From Caldilineaceae bacterium (GTDB lineage Bacteria > Chloroflexota > Anaerolineae > Caldilineales > Caldilineaceae), in the NCBI GenBank assembly GCA_020634815.1, contig JACKBA010000043.1, positions 1-52,432 on the forward strand: a stretch of 52,432 nucleotides of DNA, in the 5' to 3' direction. Positions 24,251 to 32,587 of the stretch are shown piece by piece. A model generated the notes under the pieces. It saw only the letters and a program-made list of their open reading frames with translations. It did not search any database and had not been told where the DNA came from. Each line of letters begins with the position of its first letter. Within the stretch, counting starts at the first letter, position 1. The position numbers and the translations under genes were made by a program.

Positions 24251-25492
24251 ATGACGCTGAAAGACGAACGGCAGACAGATGCGTGGGAACAGTGGCAATG
24301 GCTGTGGAATGCCATCTTCTACGCGTCGGTGCTCGCCTCCTTTATCGTGGCGTGGCTGGGCGATGACCCGCCGGGCGCGCGCTGGCGCATGGGGTTGCTC
24401 ACCGCCGCGTTGCTGCTGTGGCATGCCGTGGGAATGCGCCTGGCCCATCGCGGGCTGACCACGTGGGAGGAACGGCCGGGCGCGCGGCTGGCGGTCATGG
24501 TTGGCGATGTCGCCCTCTGGTTTCTGCTGGTGACGCTGTCGCCCGCCTACTACATCGCGCTCTTTGGCCTCTTCCTTATGGCCTTCCGCCACCTGCCCAT
24601 GCGCTATGCGCTGATCGCCTGCGGGCTGCTCGTCGCGGCAACCGTCGTCGAGCAACTGGCCGGCGCGCCCCTTGCGCTGACCGACCCGGTGATCTGGCTC
24701 TTCCTGCTCATGGTGATGGTGAGCATCGTGCTCGGCTTCTGGATCTCGGCCATCATCGCGCAGAGCGCCCAGCGCCGCGCCCTGCTCGAGCAACTGCAAG
24801 CAACGCAGGCGGAGCTGGCGGAGGCGCGGCGCCACGAGGGCATCCTGGAGGAGCGGCAGCGGCTGGCACGCGAGATCCACGACACGCTGGCCCAGGGCTT
24901 CACGAGCATCGTCATGCACCTGGAAGCCGCCGAACAGGCGCTGGGCAGCGACCCCGCCGCGCTGCATCGCCACCTGGACCGGGCACGGTCGACGGCACGC
25001 GCCAGCCTGGCACAGGCCCGCCGCGTCATCCACGACCTGCGGCCCGAATTGCTGGAGCGGCAGTCGCTGCCCGAGGCGCTGGATCGCACCGCTGCCCGCT
25101 GGCAGGAAGATAACCAAATCTACATCACGGCGACGACGACCGGCACGCCCATCGTCCTGGCGCCGGAGATCGAGGTGACTTTGCTGCGCGCGACCCAGGA
25201 AGCGCTCGCCAACATCGCCAGGCACGCGCGGGCCAGCACCGTGCAGGTCACGCTCTCTTACATGGCGGACCTGGTCATGCTCGACATCCAGGACGATGGC
25301 GTGGGGCTGGAGGGCGCGCAGCCGGCGCCCCTGTCGGGCGGCTTTGGGCTGCACGCCATGCGCGAACGCGTCGCGGCGTGCAGCGGCACGCTGACGCTCG
25401 AAAGCGAGCCGGGCGACGGGATGACGGTGGTCATCGCCATCCCGCTAAACGCAGCAGATGAGCCACCGGCGCACGCGCCGCCGGCCGCGTGA
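24251..25492 (+). CDS. NarL-type sensor histidine kinase (HisKA_3)
   Basis: A 413-residue membrane kinase. Several hydrophobic helices occupy about residues 15-165 with short loops, so the sensor is inside or at the membrane. A coiled linker ('ALLEQLQATQAELAEARRHE') leads to the HisKA_3 dimer domain with phospho-accepting His210 in 'REIHDTLAQGF', and a HATPase domain with N-box 'RATQEALANIARHA', G1 'DIQDDGVGL' and G2 'GGFGLHAMRERV'. It would phosphorylate the response regulator encoded 24 bases downstream. ATG 24251 with GAGGTG at 6 bases is preferred; ATG 24227 is an alternative that overlaps the -10 box. Confidence 0.9.
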   Translation: MTLKDERQTDAWEQWQWLWNAIFYASVLASFIVAWLGDDPPGARWRMGLLTAALLLWHAVGMRLAHRGLTTWEERPGARLAVMVGDVALWFLLVTLSPAYYIALFGLFLMAFRHLPMRYALIACGLLVAATVVEQLAGAPLALTDPVIWLFLLMVMVSIVLGFWISAIIAQSAQRRALLEQLQATQAELAEARRHEGILEERQRLAREIHDTLAQGFTSIVMHLEAAEQALGSDPAALHRHLDRARSTARASLAQARRVIHDLRPELLERQSLPEALDRTAARWQEDNQIYITATTTGTPIVLAPEIEVTLLRATQEALANIARHARASTVQVTLSYMADLVMLDIQDDGVGLEGAQPAPLSGGFGLHAMRERVAACSGTLTLESEPGDGMTVVIAIPLNAADEPPAHAPPAA

Positions 25493-25516
25493 GTTCCGAT
25501 TGGACAGAAGCTACTC

Positions 25517-26146
25517 ATGACAACGATTCGCATCTTGATTGCAGATGATCACCCGGTGGTGCGTGAGGGGCTGGCCGCGATGTTGGCGGGCCAGGCTGAC
25601 TTTGCGGTCGTCGGTGTGGCGACGGATGGCGAGGAGGCCGTGCGGCTGCACGGCGAGTTGGCGCCCGACGTCACGCTGATGGACTTGCAGATGCCGGGGC
25701 TGGATGGCGCCGGCGCCATCGCGGCGATCCGGGCCACGTCGCCCGGCGCGCACATCCTGGTGCTCACCACCTACGATGCCGACGCCGACATCCTGCGCGC
25801 CATCGAGGCCGGCGCGACGGGCTATCTGCTCAAGGACAGCCCGCGCGAGGAACTCTTCCGCGCCATCCGCGGCGCGGCGGCCGGCGAATCGGTGCTGGCG
25901 CCTGCCGTGGCCTCGCGCCTGATGAAGCGCATGCGTGGCCCGGCCGAGGAAGCGCTGAGCGGCCGCGAGATCGAAGTCCTGCAATTGGTGGCGAAAGGCA
26001 GCAGCAACAAAGAGATCGGCAAGACGCTGCACATCAGCACGGCCACCGTCAAGACCCACCTGATCCACATCTACGCCAAGCTGGGTGTCGACGACCGTAC
26101 CGCCGCCGTCACCGTCGCGCTCGAGCGGCGCATCATCACGCTGTAG
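25517..26146 (+). CDS. NarL/FixJ-family response regulator
   Basis: A 209-residue regulator. The receiver domain (1-120) has acidic residues D10-D11, phospho-acceptor Asp56 ('LMDLQMPG'), the switch Thr in 'VLTTYD' and Lys in 'LLKDSP'. The LuxR-type helix-turn-helix (about 143-205) reads 'LSGREIEVLQLVAKGSSNKE' then 'LHISTATVKTHLIHIYAKLG'. Partner of the preceding kinase. Which genes it controls cannot be seen; the sulfatase gene downstream has a 222-base upstream gap that could hold its site. Confidence 0.93.
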   Translation: MTTIRILIADDHPVVREGLAAMLAGQADFAVVGVATDGEEAVRLHGELAPDVTLMDLQMPGLDGAGAIAAIRATSPGAHILVLTTYDADADILRAIEAGATGYLLKDSPREELFRAIRGAAAGESVLAPAVASRLMKRMRGPAEEALSGREIEVLQLVAKGSSNKEIGKTLHISTATVKTHLIHIYAKLGVDDRTAAVTVALERRIITL

Positions 26147-26368
26147 ACGCCTACGAATCGCCCACGCTGCACCGGCGCAACGACGTGATAATCTTCACAA
26201 TCTTGACTTCGTTTGGTTTCCCCAGTAAGGTAGATGCTACGTTCTGCATCGACTCATTTCCCCGGCATGCCAGGCAACCGTACCCAGGCCGATCGCGCCG
26301 TCGGTTAGCCGGTTGAAACGTCAGGGCCGGACGCCAACGACCATCTTTGAAGTGTTGAGGATCAACCT

Positions 26369-27994
26369 ATGGACAGCAGGCCAAATATCTTGGTGATTGT
26401 GACGGATCAGGAATATGCCCACCAGGCATTGCCGGCGGGGGTAGCGCTACGCAACCGGGATCGCATCCGATCCAGAGGGGTTACCTTCAATCATCATCAG
26501 GCGACAACAACGGTATGTACACCGTCGCGCTCGGTCATGTGGACCGGCCAGCACACTCCTTTCACCCGGATGTTCGATAACACGAACTTTGCCTGGATCG
26601 AAGATATGCGGGCCGATGCGGCCACGCTACCCACGATCGGCCATATGTTGCGCGAACTGGGATACTACACCGCCTATAAGGGCAAATGGCACGAATCCGA
26701 GTTTGCCGAGGGCAACACAAAGGACGCCATGGAACCCTTTGGCTTTGCCGACTTCCAGGAATGGGGGGATGCCTATGGCGCGCCGCTCGACGGGTTCACG
26801 AAGGATCCGCAGACTGCTGCCGACGCGGCCGGCTGGTTGGCCAACCGCGCGCCCGAGATTGCACAGTCACAGCCCTGGTACCTGGCCGTGAATTTCATCA
26901 ACCCCCATGACATCATGTATTTCGACACCGATGCCGAGGAAATGGTCCAGGTGCGTGGGATGTTCCCCATTTTTGACGCGCCCGATACGCCGCTCTACCA
27001 GCAGCGCTGGCCCACGACGCTCCCTGCCTCATTCTTCGACGATCTGTCCGGCCAGCCGCCCGCGGTTCGCAACTACAAACTCTCGTGCGACAAAGGCTAC
27101 GGTGAAATCCCGTTGGAGCGCCGGGATATGTGGCACAATCATGTCAACTACTACATCAACTGCATGATCGACGTAGACCGCCACATTGGCACGGTGCTGG
27201 ATGCGCTGGAAGCGAGCGGACAGGCCGCCAATACCATCATCATTTTCACCTCGGATCATGGTGAGATGGCCGGCGCCCATCATCTACGCCAGAAGGGCAG
27301 CGTTGCCTTCAAGGAAACGCTGAATGTACCGCTCACGATTGTGGCCCCCCACCACTCGGGCGGCGTCAGGACTGACGCGGTGGGGTCGCATCTCGACCTG
27401 GTCCCGACGACGCTGGCTTTTGCCGGCATGTCTGAGCAAGAACGGAAGCAACGCTATCCCTTCCTCAAAGGACACGACCTGTCCGGTGTCGTCGCGCAGC
27501 CGGCGTCCGACGGGCCGCGCGGGAGCGCAACCGCGCCCGGCCGCGGCGCCCTGTACACCTATGACATGATCGCCACGATTGATGGAGAGTGGCTGGTGCG
27601 CAATGCCCCCATGATCATGGACGCCGCGGCCGAGGCGGCCAATCTCGAGTTCCGCCGTGGCACGGAGGAGTTTCTGGCCATCGTCCAGGAGATCGGCACG
27701 CCTGACCCGGAAAAGCGGGAGCTATTCCGCGGTCTTTTCGACGGGCGCTACAAGTTGGTTCGTTACTTTGGGTTGAGCCACTACAACTTGCCACAGACGG
27801 TGACAGAACTCCTGGCCAACAACGATGTGGCCCTCTACGACACGCACCTTGATCCTGAAGAGATGAACAATCTGGCTGACCCCAGCAACCCCGCCTATGA
27901 CGAGGCGTTGCTCGCCGCGATGAACGCCAAGCTGACGGCGCTCATAGAGACCGAAATTGGAGAAGACCGCTCGCTGGTGGCACTGTCCAGCTAG
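26369..27994 (+). CDS. Sulfatase (formylglycine-dependent)
   Basis: A 541-residue sulfatase-family hydrolase. The active-site signature C50-T-P-S-R54 fits CxPxR, where Cys is converted to formylglycine. N-terminal metal ligands begin with Asp13 in 'VIVTDQE', and 'FTSDHGEMAGAHHLRQKGS' (about 290) carries the second Asp-His pair. There is no signal peptide, so it acts in the cytoplasm unless exported otherwise; this resembles choline-sulfatase or phosphonate/phosphodiester-type members more than secreted polysaccharide sulfatases. A formylglycine-generating enzyme is not in the window. ATG 26369 follows GAGGATCAACCT. The 222-base gap before it shows only a weak TTGACT/TAAGGT pair (26203-26231). 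Confidence 0.88.
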   Translation: MDSRPNILVIVTDQEYAHQALPAGVALRNRDRIRSRGVTFNHHQATTTVCTPSRSVMWTGQHTPFTRMFDNTNFAWIEDMRADAATLPTIGHMLRELGYYTAYKGKWHESEFAEGNTKDAMEPFGFADFQEWGDAYGAPLDGFTKDPQTAADAAGWLANRAPEIAQSQPWYLAVNFINPHDIMYFDTDAEEMVQVRGMFPIFDAPDTPLYQQRWPTTLPASFFDDLSGQPPAVRNYKLSCDKGYGEIPLERRDMWHNHVNYYINCMIDVDRHIGTVLDALEASGQAANTIIIFTSDHGEMAGAHHLRQKGSVAFKETLNVPLTIVAPHHSGGVRTDAVGSHLDLVPTTLAFAGMSEQERKQRYPFLKGHDLSGVVAQPASDGPRGSATAPGRGALYTYDMIATIDGEWLVRNAPMIMDAAAEAANLEFRRGTEEFLAIVQEIGTPDPEKRELFRGLFDGRYKLVRYFGLSHYNLPQTVTELLANNDVALYDTHLDPEEMNNLADPSNPAYDEALLAAMNAKLTALIETEIGEDRSLVALSS

Positions 27995-28022
27995 TATCGC
28001 CGTGCGCGCCTGTCTTTGACGG

Positions 28023-28421
28023 CTACCTGCCTTCGTCCAGCCAGCGTAGCAGGTCGCCTGCCGCCGCTGCCAGTTCCGCCGTGAGCTGGACACGTTCGGC
28101 GGAGGAATAGAGCAGTCCAAATTGGCGCGCCCACACGGCGGCAACATCCATGCCGGATGGCGCGCGGCGGTCATCCTGACGCATAGCGAAGTGTTTGCGC
28201 AGCAGAGGGGCCGCCGCGCCATGCACAAAGCGCTCGTCGACGCCGCGGCTCTTCCAGGCGGGGTAGGTGCGGGTGAAGCGCTGCCACGCGCCGTGCAGCG
28301 CCTGTGCGTAGCGGGCCGCGCTGGCCTCATCGGTGGCGCGGTGAGTGTGGTCGCTCTGCGTGCGCGCCGAGCCCGGCAGCCACCACCCCGTCACCATTGT
28401 GCGAATTGTTGCGACACTCAT
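28023..28421 (-). CDS. Hypothetical protein
   Basis: A 132-residue protein not recognised. It is soluble, rich in Ala, Arg and Trp, and probably all helical; 'FAMRQDDRRAPSGMDVAAVW' (residues ~80-100) and 'LTAELAAAAGDLLRWLDEGR' near the C terminus are the most regular parts. It starts at ATG 28421 after GGAGAGGAGAA, a strong ribosome site that supports it as real. Convergent with the sulfatase gene (28-base gap). Confidence 0.65.
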   Translation of the reverse strand: MSVATIRTMVTGWWLPGSARTQSDHTHRATDEASAARYAQALHGAWQRFTRTYPAWKSRGVDERFVHGAAAPLLRKHFAMRQDDRRAPSGMDVAAVWARQFGLLYSSAERVQLTAELAAAAGDLLRWLDEGR

Positions 28422-28540
28422 TGTTGTTCTCCTCTCCGGTTCACTCTGCAAGAAGACTCGTTCGTGCCGCCAGTGTAGCGGCGCCGCGTCGCGGGAACGT
28501 CGCGGCGCGGTTGGGCGGTACGTCGCGCCATCGAGTGCGG

Positions 28541-28727
28541 GCGCGTACCGAGATATGGCTCGGCGATCCGGCGCGCAGTGCAGGAGAGGAGCGGCGACGC
28601 GTAGTAACGACTTCAGTCGTTCTGCGCAGGCGGGGAGCGGCTGAAGCCGCCACTACGGGTCTTGAGGCCGCTGGCGGAACGCAGCGGACGCGTGCCGAGT
28701 TGGGGCTCGGCGATCCGGCGCGCAGTC
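28541..28727. repeat. Direct repeats flanking a family C palindrome
   Basis: 'GGCTCGGCGATCCGGCGCGC' occurs at about 28557-28576 and again near 28704-28723, each preceded by CGCGTRCCGAG. Between them lies one full family C element (28601-28658): ACGACTTCAGTCGT on the left and GCGGCTGAAGCCGC on the right. The rest of the 28452-28743 gap has no gene. Confidence 0.65.
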
Positions 28728-28743
28728 CGGATGGGGAGCGGGC

Positions 28744-28998
28744 TTACGGTGTGGCCGCGGACTCTATCACAGGCAGGAAGTAATAGTAGTCATAGAGACC
28801 AAACGGATGGGTGCAGATCAGCGCGGCGCAGGTCACAATGGGCGCGTCGGGATCAGTGATCGGCTCCTCGGCGCGCGCCGCGACATCATTTGCCAGCAGA
28901 AGCAATGAGACAATGGCAATGGCCGGCAGCACGCGGGCGCTGGTGGGGCGAACGCGAAGCACGGCGATGCGAATGGTCGGCCATGGCATCAGGCTCAT
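28744..28998 (-). CDS. Small exported or membrane-anchored protein
   Basis: An 84-residue protein, not recognised. A basic N terminus is followed by a hydrophobic helix ('VLPAIAIVSLLLLAND') and an ARA-type site near residue 42, so a signal peptide with a mature part of about 42 residues is likely. The mature part holds two Cys ('VTCAALICTH') and a run of Tyr ('LYDYYYF'). The start is strongly supported by GGAGGAGG at 5 bases. It could be a small envelope peptide; no partner is evident. Function not assigned. Confidence 0.6.
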   Translation of the reverse strand: MSLMPWPTIRIAVLRVRPTSARVLPAIAIVSLLLLANDVAARAEEPITDPDAPIVTCAALICTHPFGLYDYYYFLPVIESAATP

Positions 28999-29216
28999 GG
29001 TTGTCCTCCTCCGGCTTGACTCACCAGCTCTATTGGAGCGGACGATTCAGGGGGCGAAAATGTGCTCGAAGATGGAGGCCGATCTCTCCTGTTTCCTGAG
29101 CCACTACGCCTGCCAGGCACTCTACACCGAAGATGCGACCAGCACATCGGTACACGTACCTATTTTTCGTCTCGCCGGGGCAATGCGCCCAGATGTTGGG
29201 GTAGAAAGGTCGCCAA

Positions 29217-32200
29217 TCAGGCGACGGCGGATGAGAGCGGAGCGTGATTGATGAGGAGATCGTCCACCAGATGCTCCAGGGGTTCGACGTGGTCTGCTGG
29301 TACGGACAGATCGGCTACGGCAAGCAGCGCAGCAAGCTGAGCGGCGCGCCCGCGCTGTTCCTGGCTGGCGTCGCGATGCATCTGCACGGCATGAAGGAGC
29401 GCAGCGGCGCGGGCGTGGGTGCGCTGCTGCACGGCCAGCGCGGCCAGCCCCAGCAGCGCGGCGATCATGGCCGGCGTCGAACGCACGCCGCGCGCCAGGC
29501 GAAGGGCGTCAAAGAACAGGAACTCGGCAGCATCGTCCTCCTGCCGCGCCAGCGCCGCCTCGCCCAGCCGGCTGAGCGACTGGCTGGCCTCCATGCGCGC
29601 GCCGATCTCGCGGTAAAGGGCCAGGCTGGCCTGGTAGAGCCGCTCGGCCTCGGCGTATTCGCCGCGACGGTAGGCGATGTCGCCCAGATTGCGCGAGGCG
29701 AAGGCGATGCCGCGGCGGTCGCCGATGGCGCGGTAGATGTCCATGCTCTCGCTGTAGAGGGCGTGCGCCTCGGCGTCGTTTCGTTCGATCTGCGCCAGCC
29801 GGCCCAGGTAGGAGAGCGAGTAGGTCATGCCCCACTGGTCGCCGATGCGCCGCTTGATGTCGAGCGCACGGCGGCACGCCTGGCGCGCAGTGGGCAGGTC
29901 GTCGGCGAGCAGCGCCACCTGTCCCTCGATGTTGAGCGCGGTGCTGAGCGCGTAATCGTCGCGATGGATGGTGGCCAGGCGCCGGGCTTCGGTGAGCATG
30001 GCATGCGCTTCGTCGACGCGCCCGAGGTGGCGAAAGAGCGCGCCCAGGTAGTTATAGTTGAAGATGGCCGGCATCTCTTCGCCGGCGAACACGAACGTGG
30101 TGAGGCTGCCTTGCAACAGCATCTCGCTCAGCGCGTAGTCGCCCAGGTGGAAGAGAAACCAGCCGCGACGCGCATCCAGTTGCGCCGTCAGCACGACGAG
30201 GTCGTGGCGACTGCCCGCTGGCGCGGCGGCAGCCCATGTCCTGGCCATCTCGGCGGCATGGCGAAAGGTCGTCTCACCTTCCAGAAACCAACTGCGCATA
30301 TCATAGAAGTGAAAGAGCGCGGCCAGCGCCGGCCAGAGTGTGGCGACGCCGTGTTCCGCCGGTGCGTCCGTCTGCTGAAAGGTTCGCCGCACCGCTGCGC
30401 GCACGTTCTCGATATCGGCGGCGATGGCGCTCACGGCAGCCGCCTGGTCGCCCCCGCGCAACGCCGGGCGGTGACGGCCCAGCCATGCCAGAAACCATTC
30501 CAGGTGACGGCCGGCGATCAGCAGTTCCTCGTCGCCATCCAGTTGCTCGGCGGCAAACTGGCGCAGTACTTCTTGCAGCGCATAGCGCGTGACGCCCGGC
30601 GCGCCGCCGGCCGCGTCGATCCGGCGCAGCAGCGAGTGATCGACCAGCAGGGCAAGATCGGACAGGGTGGCGCCGGCCACATCCGCCGCAGCATTGCGCG
30701 TGCAGCCGTCGCGGAAGATGGCGAGCCGGCGCAGAACGCGCTGCTGGCCGGGCGTTAACTGCCGCCACGAGGCGTCGAAGACGGCGCGCAGACTGCGCCG
30801 GCGTCCGGACGCCTCCACGCGGCTGTCTTCGAGCAGATCGAGATCCTGGCGGATCTCCGCGGCAATCTCGGTGCACGACAGGAGGCGCACCCAGCCCGCG
30901 GCCAGTTCGATGGCCAGCGGCATGCCGTCGAGCAGGCGGCAGATATGGACGATCGCGACGCGCGCAGCGTCATCAACGCGAAAGTCCGGCGACGCAGCTT
31001 CAGCAGCCTCCACGAAGAGGTGCGTCGCGGCAAAGAGCGCCAATGGCTCCGTAGTCGATCGCGCCGACAGCGCCGCATCTTCTGCGGGCACGGCCAGCCC
31101 CTCGATGGGCACAACCCGCTCGCCCGCGACATTGAGCCGCACGCGCGAGGTGACGAGTGCCTTGAGTGAAGGCACCGTGTGCAGCAAGTGGAGCAGCGCA
31201 GGGGTGGCCGCGGTCAGATGCTCGAAGTTGTCGAACATGAGCAGCGTGGACTTGCCGGCGAGCATGGCGGAGACCTGCGCGATGGGCGGCGCGTTGGCGG
31301 CCAACGCCAGGTCGAGGGCCAGCGCAATCTGTTCGGCAAGCTGCTCGCCCACGGACTCCACCGGCTCCACCGGCGCAAGGTTGACGAAAAAGACGCCATC
31401 CGCAAAAGCGTCCTGTTGCGGCCACCCGGCGACAAAGGTGCGTGCCACTTCAGTCGCCAGCCGCGTCTTGCCGGCGCCACCCAGCCCGGCAATGGTGACC
31501 AGGCGCGCGTGCGGGGCCAGCAGCAGGCGGCGCACTTCGTCGACCTCCGCCTCGCGACCGAGAAAGGGCGTCAGGTCGGCGGGCAGGTTATGGCGCAGCG
31601 CGGGCGCCTGTTGCGCGGCCGGTCGCGGCGAAGGGGCAAAGTCGCCCGCGAGGATGCGCTCGTAGAGTTCGACCGTTTCGTCTTCGGGTTCGGCGCCGGC
31701 GTCCTCGGTCAGCAGACGGCGGCAGCTCTGGAAGAGATCGAGCGCCGCACTCTGCTGCCCGCTGGTTGCGAGCATCCACATGAGCCGGCGGTAGGTCTCC
31801 TCGTGTAGCGGCTCCAGTTGTAGCAGCCGGGTGGCGTAATCGATGGCGGGCAGGTACTCGTGGCGGTCGGCATGGTGGGCGATGAGTTCGGCGTGGGCGC
31901 CGATGGCGAGCAGGTGATAGTGTTCCCGCTCGCCGCGCGCCCACTCGTCGAAGGCATCAGCATCGTTGAGATGAAAGCCCTGCAGGAATTCGCCGCCATA
32001 GAGATCGACCGCAGCGGCCAGCGCACGCGCCCGCTCGGTCGGGTCGAGCGCCGGCTGTTGCGCGGTGCGCAGATACGCGGCAAAGGCCAGCACGTCAACC
32101 TCCTGCACGGCGTGCGGGTGCAGGGTCACCGCGGTGCGCGAAACATCCATGAAGGGTTTCAGCACATCAGGCAGATAGTAGAGGGTGCTGCGCAGGTTGG

Positions 32201-32390
32201 TCTTGGCCTGCGCGTCGCTCCACTCGCTCCAGAATAGCGTGGCCAGCGCCTCGCGCGCGTGCGACCGGTTCGTGGCAGCAAGGTAATAGACGAGCGCAGC
32301 GGCACGGCTCGAATGAAACTGGGTGACGGGCTGGCCATTGACCAGCACCGCGGGCGAACCAAACAGGCGAACGGTGATTGATGCAGACAT
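29217..32390 (-). CDS. BTAD/NB-ARC/TPR transcriptional regulator (STAND family)
   Basis: A ~1,057-residue regulator. The N-terminal winged-helix of the SARP/OmpR type starts 'ITVRLFGSPAVLVNGQPVTQ', followed by a BTAD (about 100-245, 'YATRLLQLEPLHEETYRRLM'). Next is an NB-ARC-type ATPase with Walker A 'GLGGAGKTRLA' (~300) and Walker B 'STLLMFDNFEHL', a winged-helix linker ('PGQQRVLRRLAIF'), and then a long array of TPR helices (about 700-1,000). STAND proteins are signal-driven switches; the sensed signal is unknown. Start ATG 32390 or 32408; neither has a Shine-Dalgarno. The 3' gap to 28998 is empty. Lies downstream of the PAS kinase on the same strand (197-base gap). Confidence 0.88.
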   Translation of the reverse strand: MSASITVRLFGSPAVLVNGQPVTQFHSSRAAALVYYLAATNRSHAREALATLFWSEWSDAQAKTNLRSTLYYLPDVLKPFMDVSRTAVTLHPHAVQEVDVLAFAAYLRTAQQPALDPTERARALAAAVDLYGGEFLQGFHLNDADAFDEWARGEREHYHLLAIGAHAELIAHHADRHEYLPAIDYATRLLQLEPLHEETYRRLMWMLATSGQQSAALDLFQSCRRLLTEDAGAEPEDETVELYERILAGDFAPSPRPAAQQAPALRHNLPADLTPFLGREAEVDEVRRLLLAPHARLVTIAGLGGAGKTRLATEVARTFVAGWPQQDAFADGVFFVNLAPVEPVESVGEQLAEQIALALDLALAANAPPIAQVSAMLAGKSTLLMFDNFEHLTAATPALLHLLHTVPSLKALVTSRVRLNVAGERVVPIEGLAVPAEDAALSARSTTEPLALFAATHLFVEAAEAASPDFRVDDAARVAIVHICRLLDGMPLAIELAAGWVRLLSCTEIAAEIRQDLDLLEDSRVEASGRRRSLRAVFDASWRQLTPGQQRVLRRLAIFRDGCTRNAAADVAGATLSDLALLVDHSLLRRIDAAGGAPGVTRYALQEVLRQFAAEQLDGDEELLIAGRHLEWFLAWLGRHRPALRGGDQAAAVSAIAADIENVRAAVRRTFQQTDAPAEHGVATLWPALAALFHFYDMRSWFLEGETTFRHAAEMARTWAAAAPAGSRHDLVVLTAQLDARRGWFLFHLGDYALSEMLLQGSLTTFVFAGEEMPAIFNYNYLGALFRHLGRVDEAHAMLTEARRLATIHRDDYALSTALNIEGQVALLADDLPTARQACRRALDIKRRIGDQWGMTYSLSYLGRLAQIERNDAEAHALYSESMDIYRAIGDRRGIAFASRNLGDIAYRRGEYAEAERLYQASLALYREIGARMEASQSLSRLGEAALARQEDDAAEFLFFDALRLARGVRSTPAMIAALLGLAALAVQQRTHARAAALLHAVQMHRDASQEQRGRAAQLAALLAVADLSVPADHVEPLEHLVDDLLINHAPLSSAVA

Positions 32391-32587
32391 AGTTGCAGTA
32401 TCGGGCATGGCTCGAGGCCGGCGGCTATCCAAGGAGTATGCCGCAGATTCGGCGGACGCGCCAGCGCATGGCGAGCCGCGAGCGTCGCAGATCTCAATAC
32501 TTCCGCGTGTGGCCGCACGCCGCAGTGCAGTACTGCCGGAAGGCAAGAGCGGCTGTAGCTGCCACGACCGGCCTTTGGCCGATTGCG

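Noticed and set aside
29244..30758. Plus-strand 504-codon frame opposite the STAND regulator
   Set aside because: Shadow of the TPR region, no motif.
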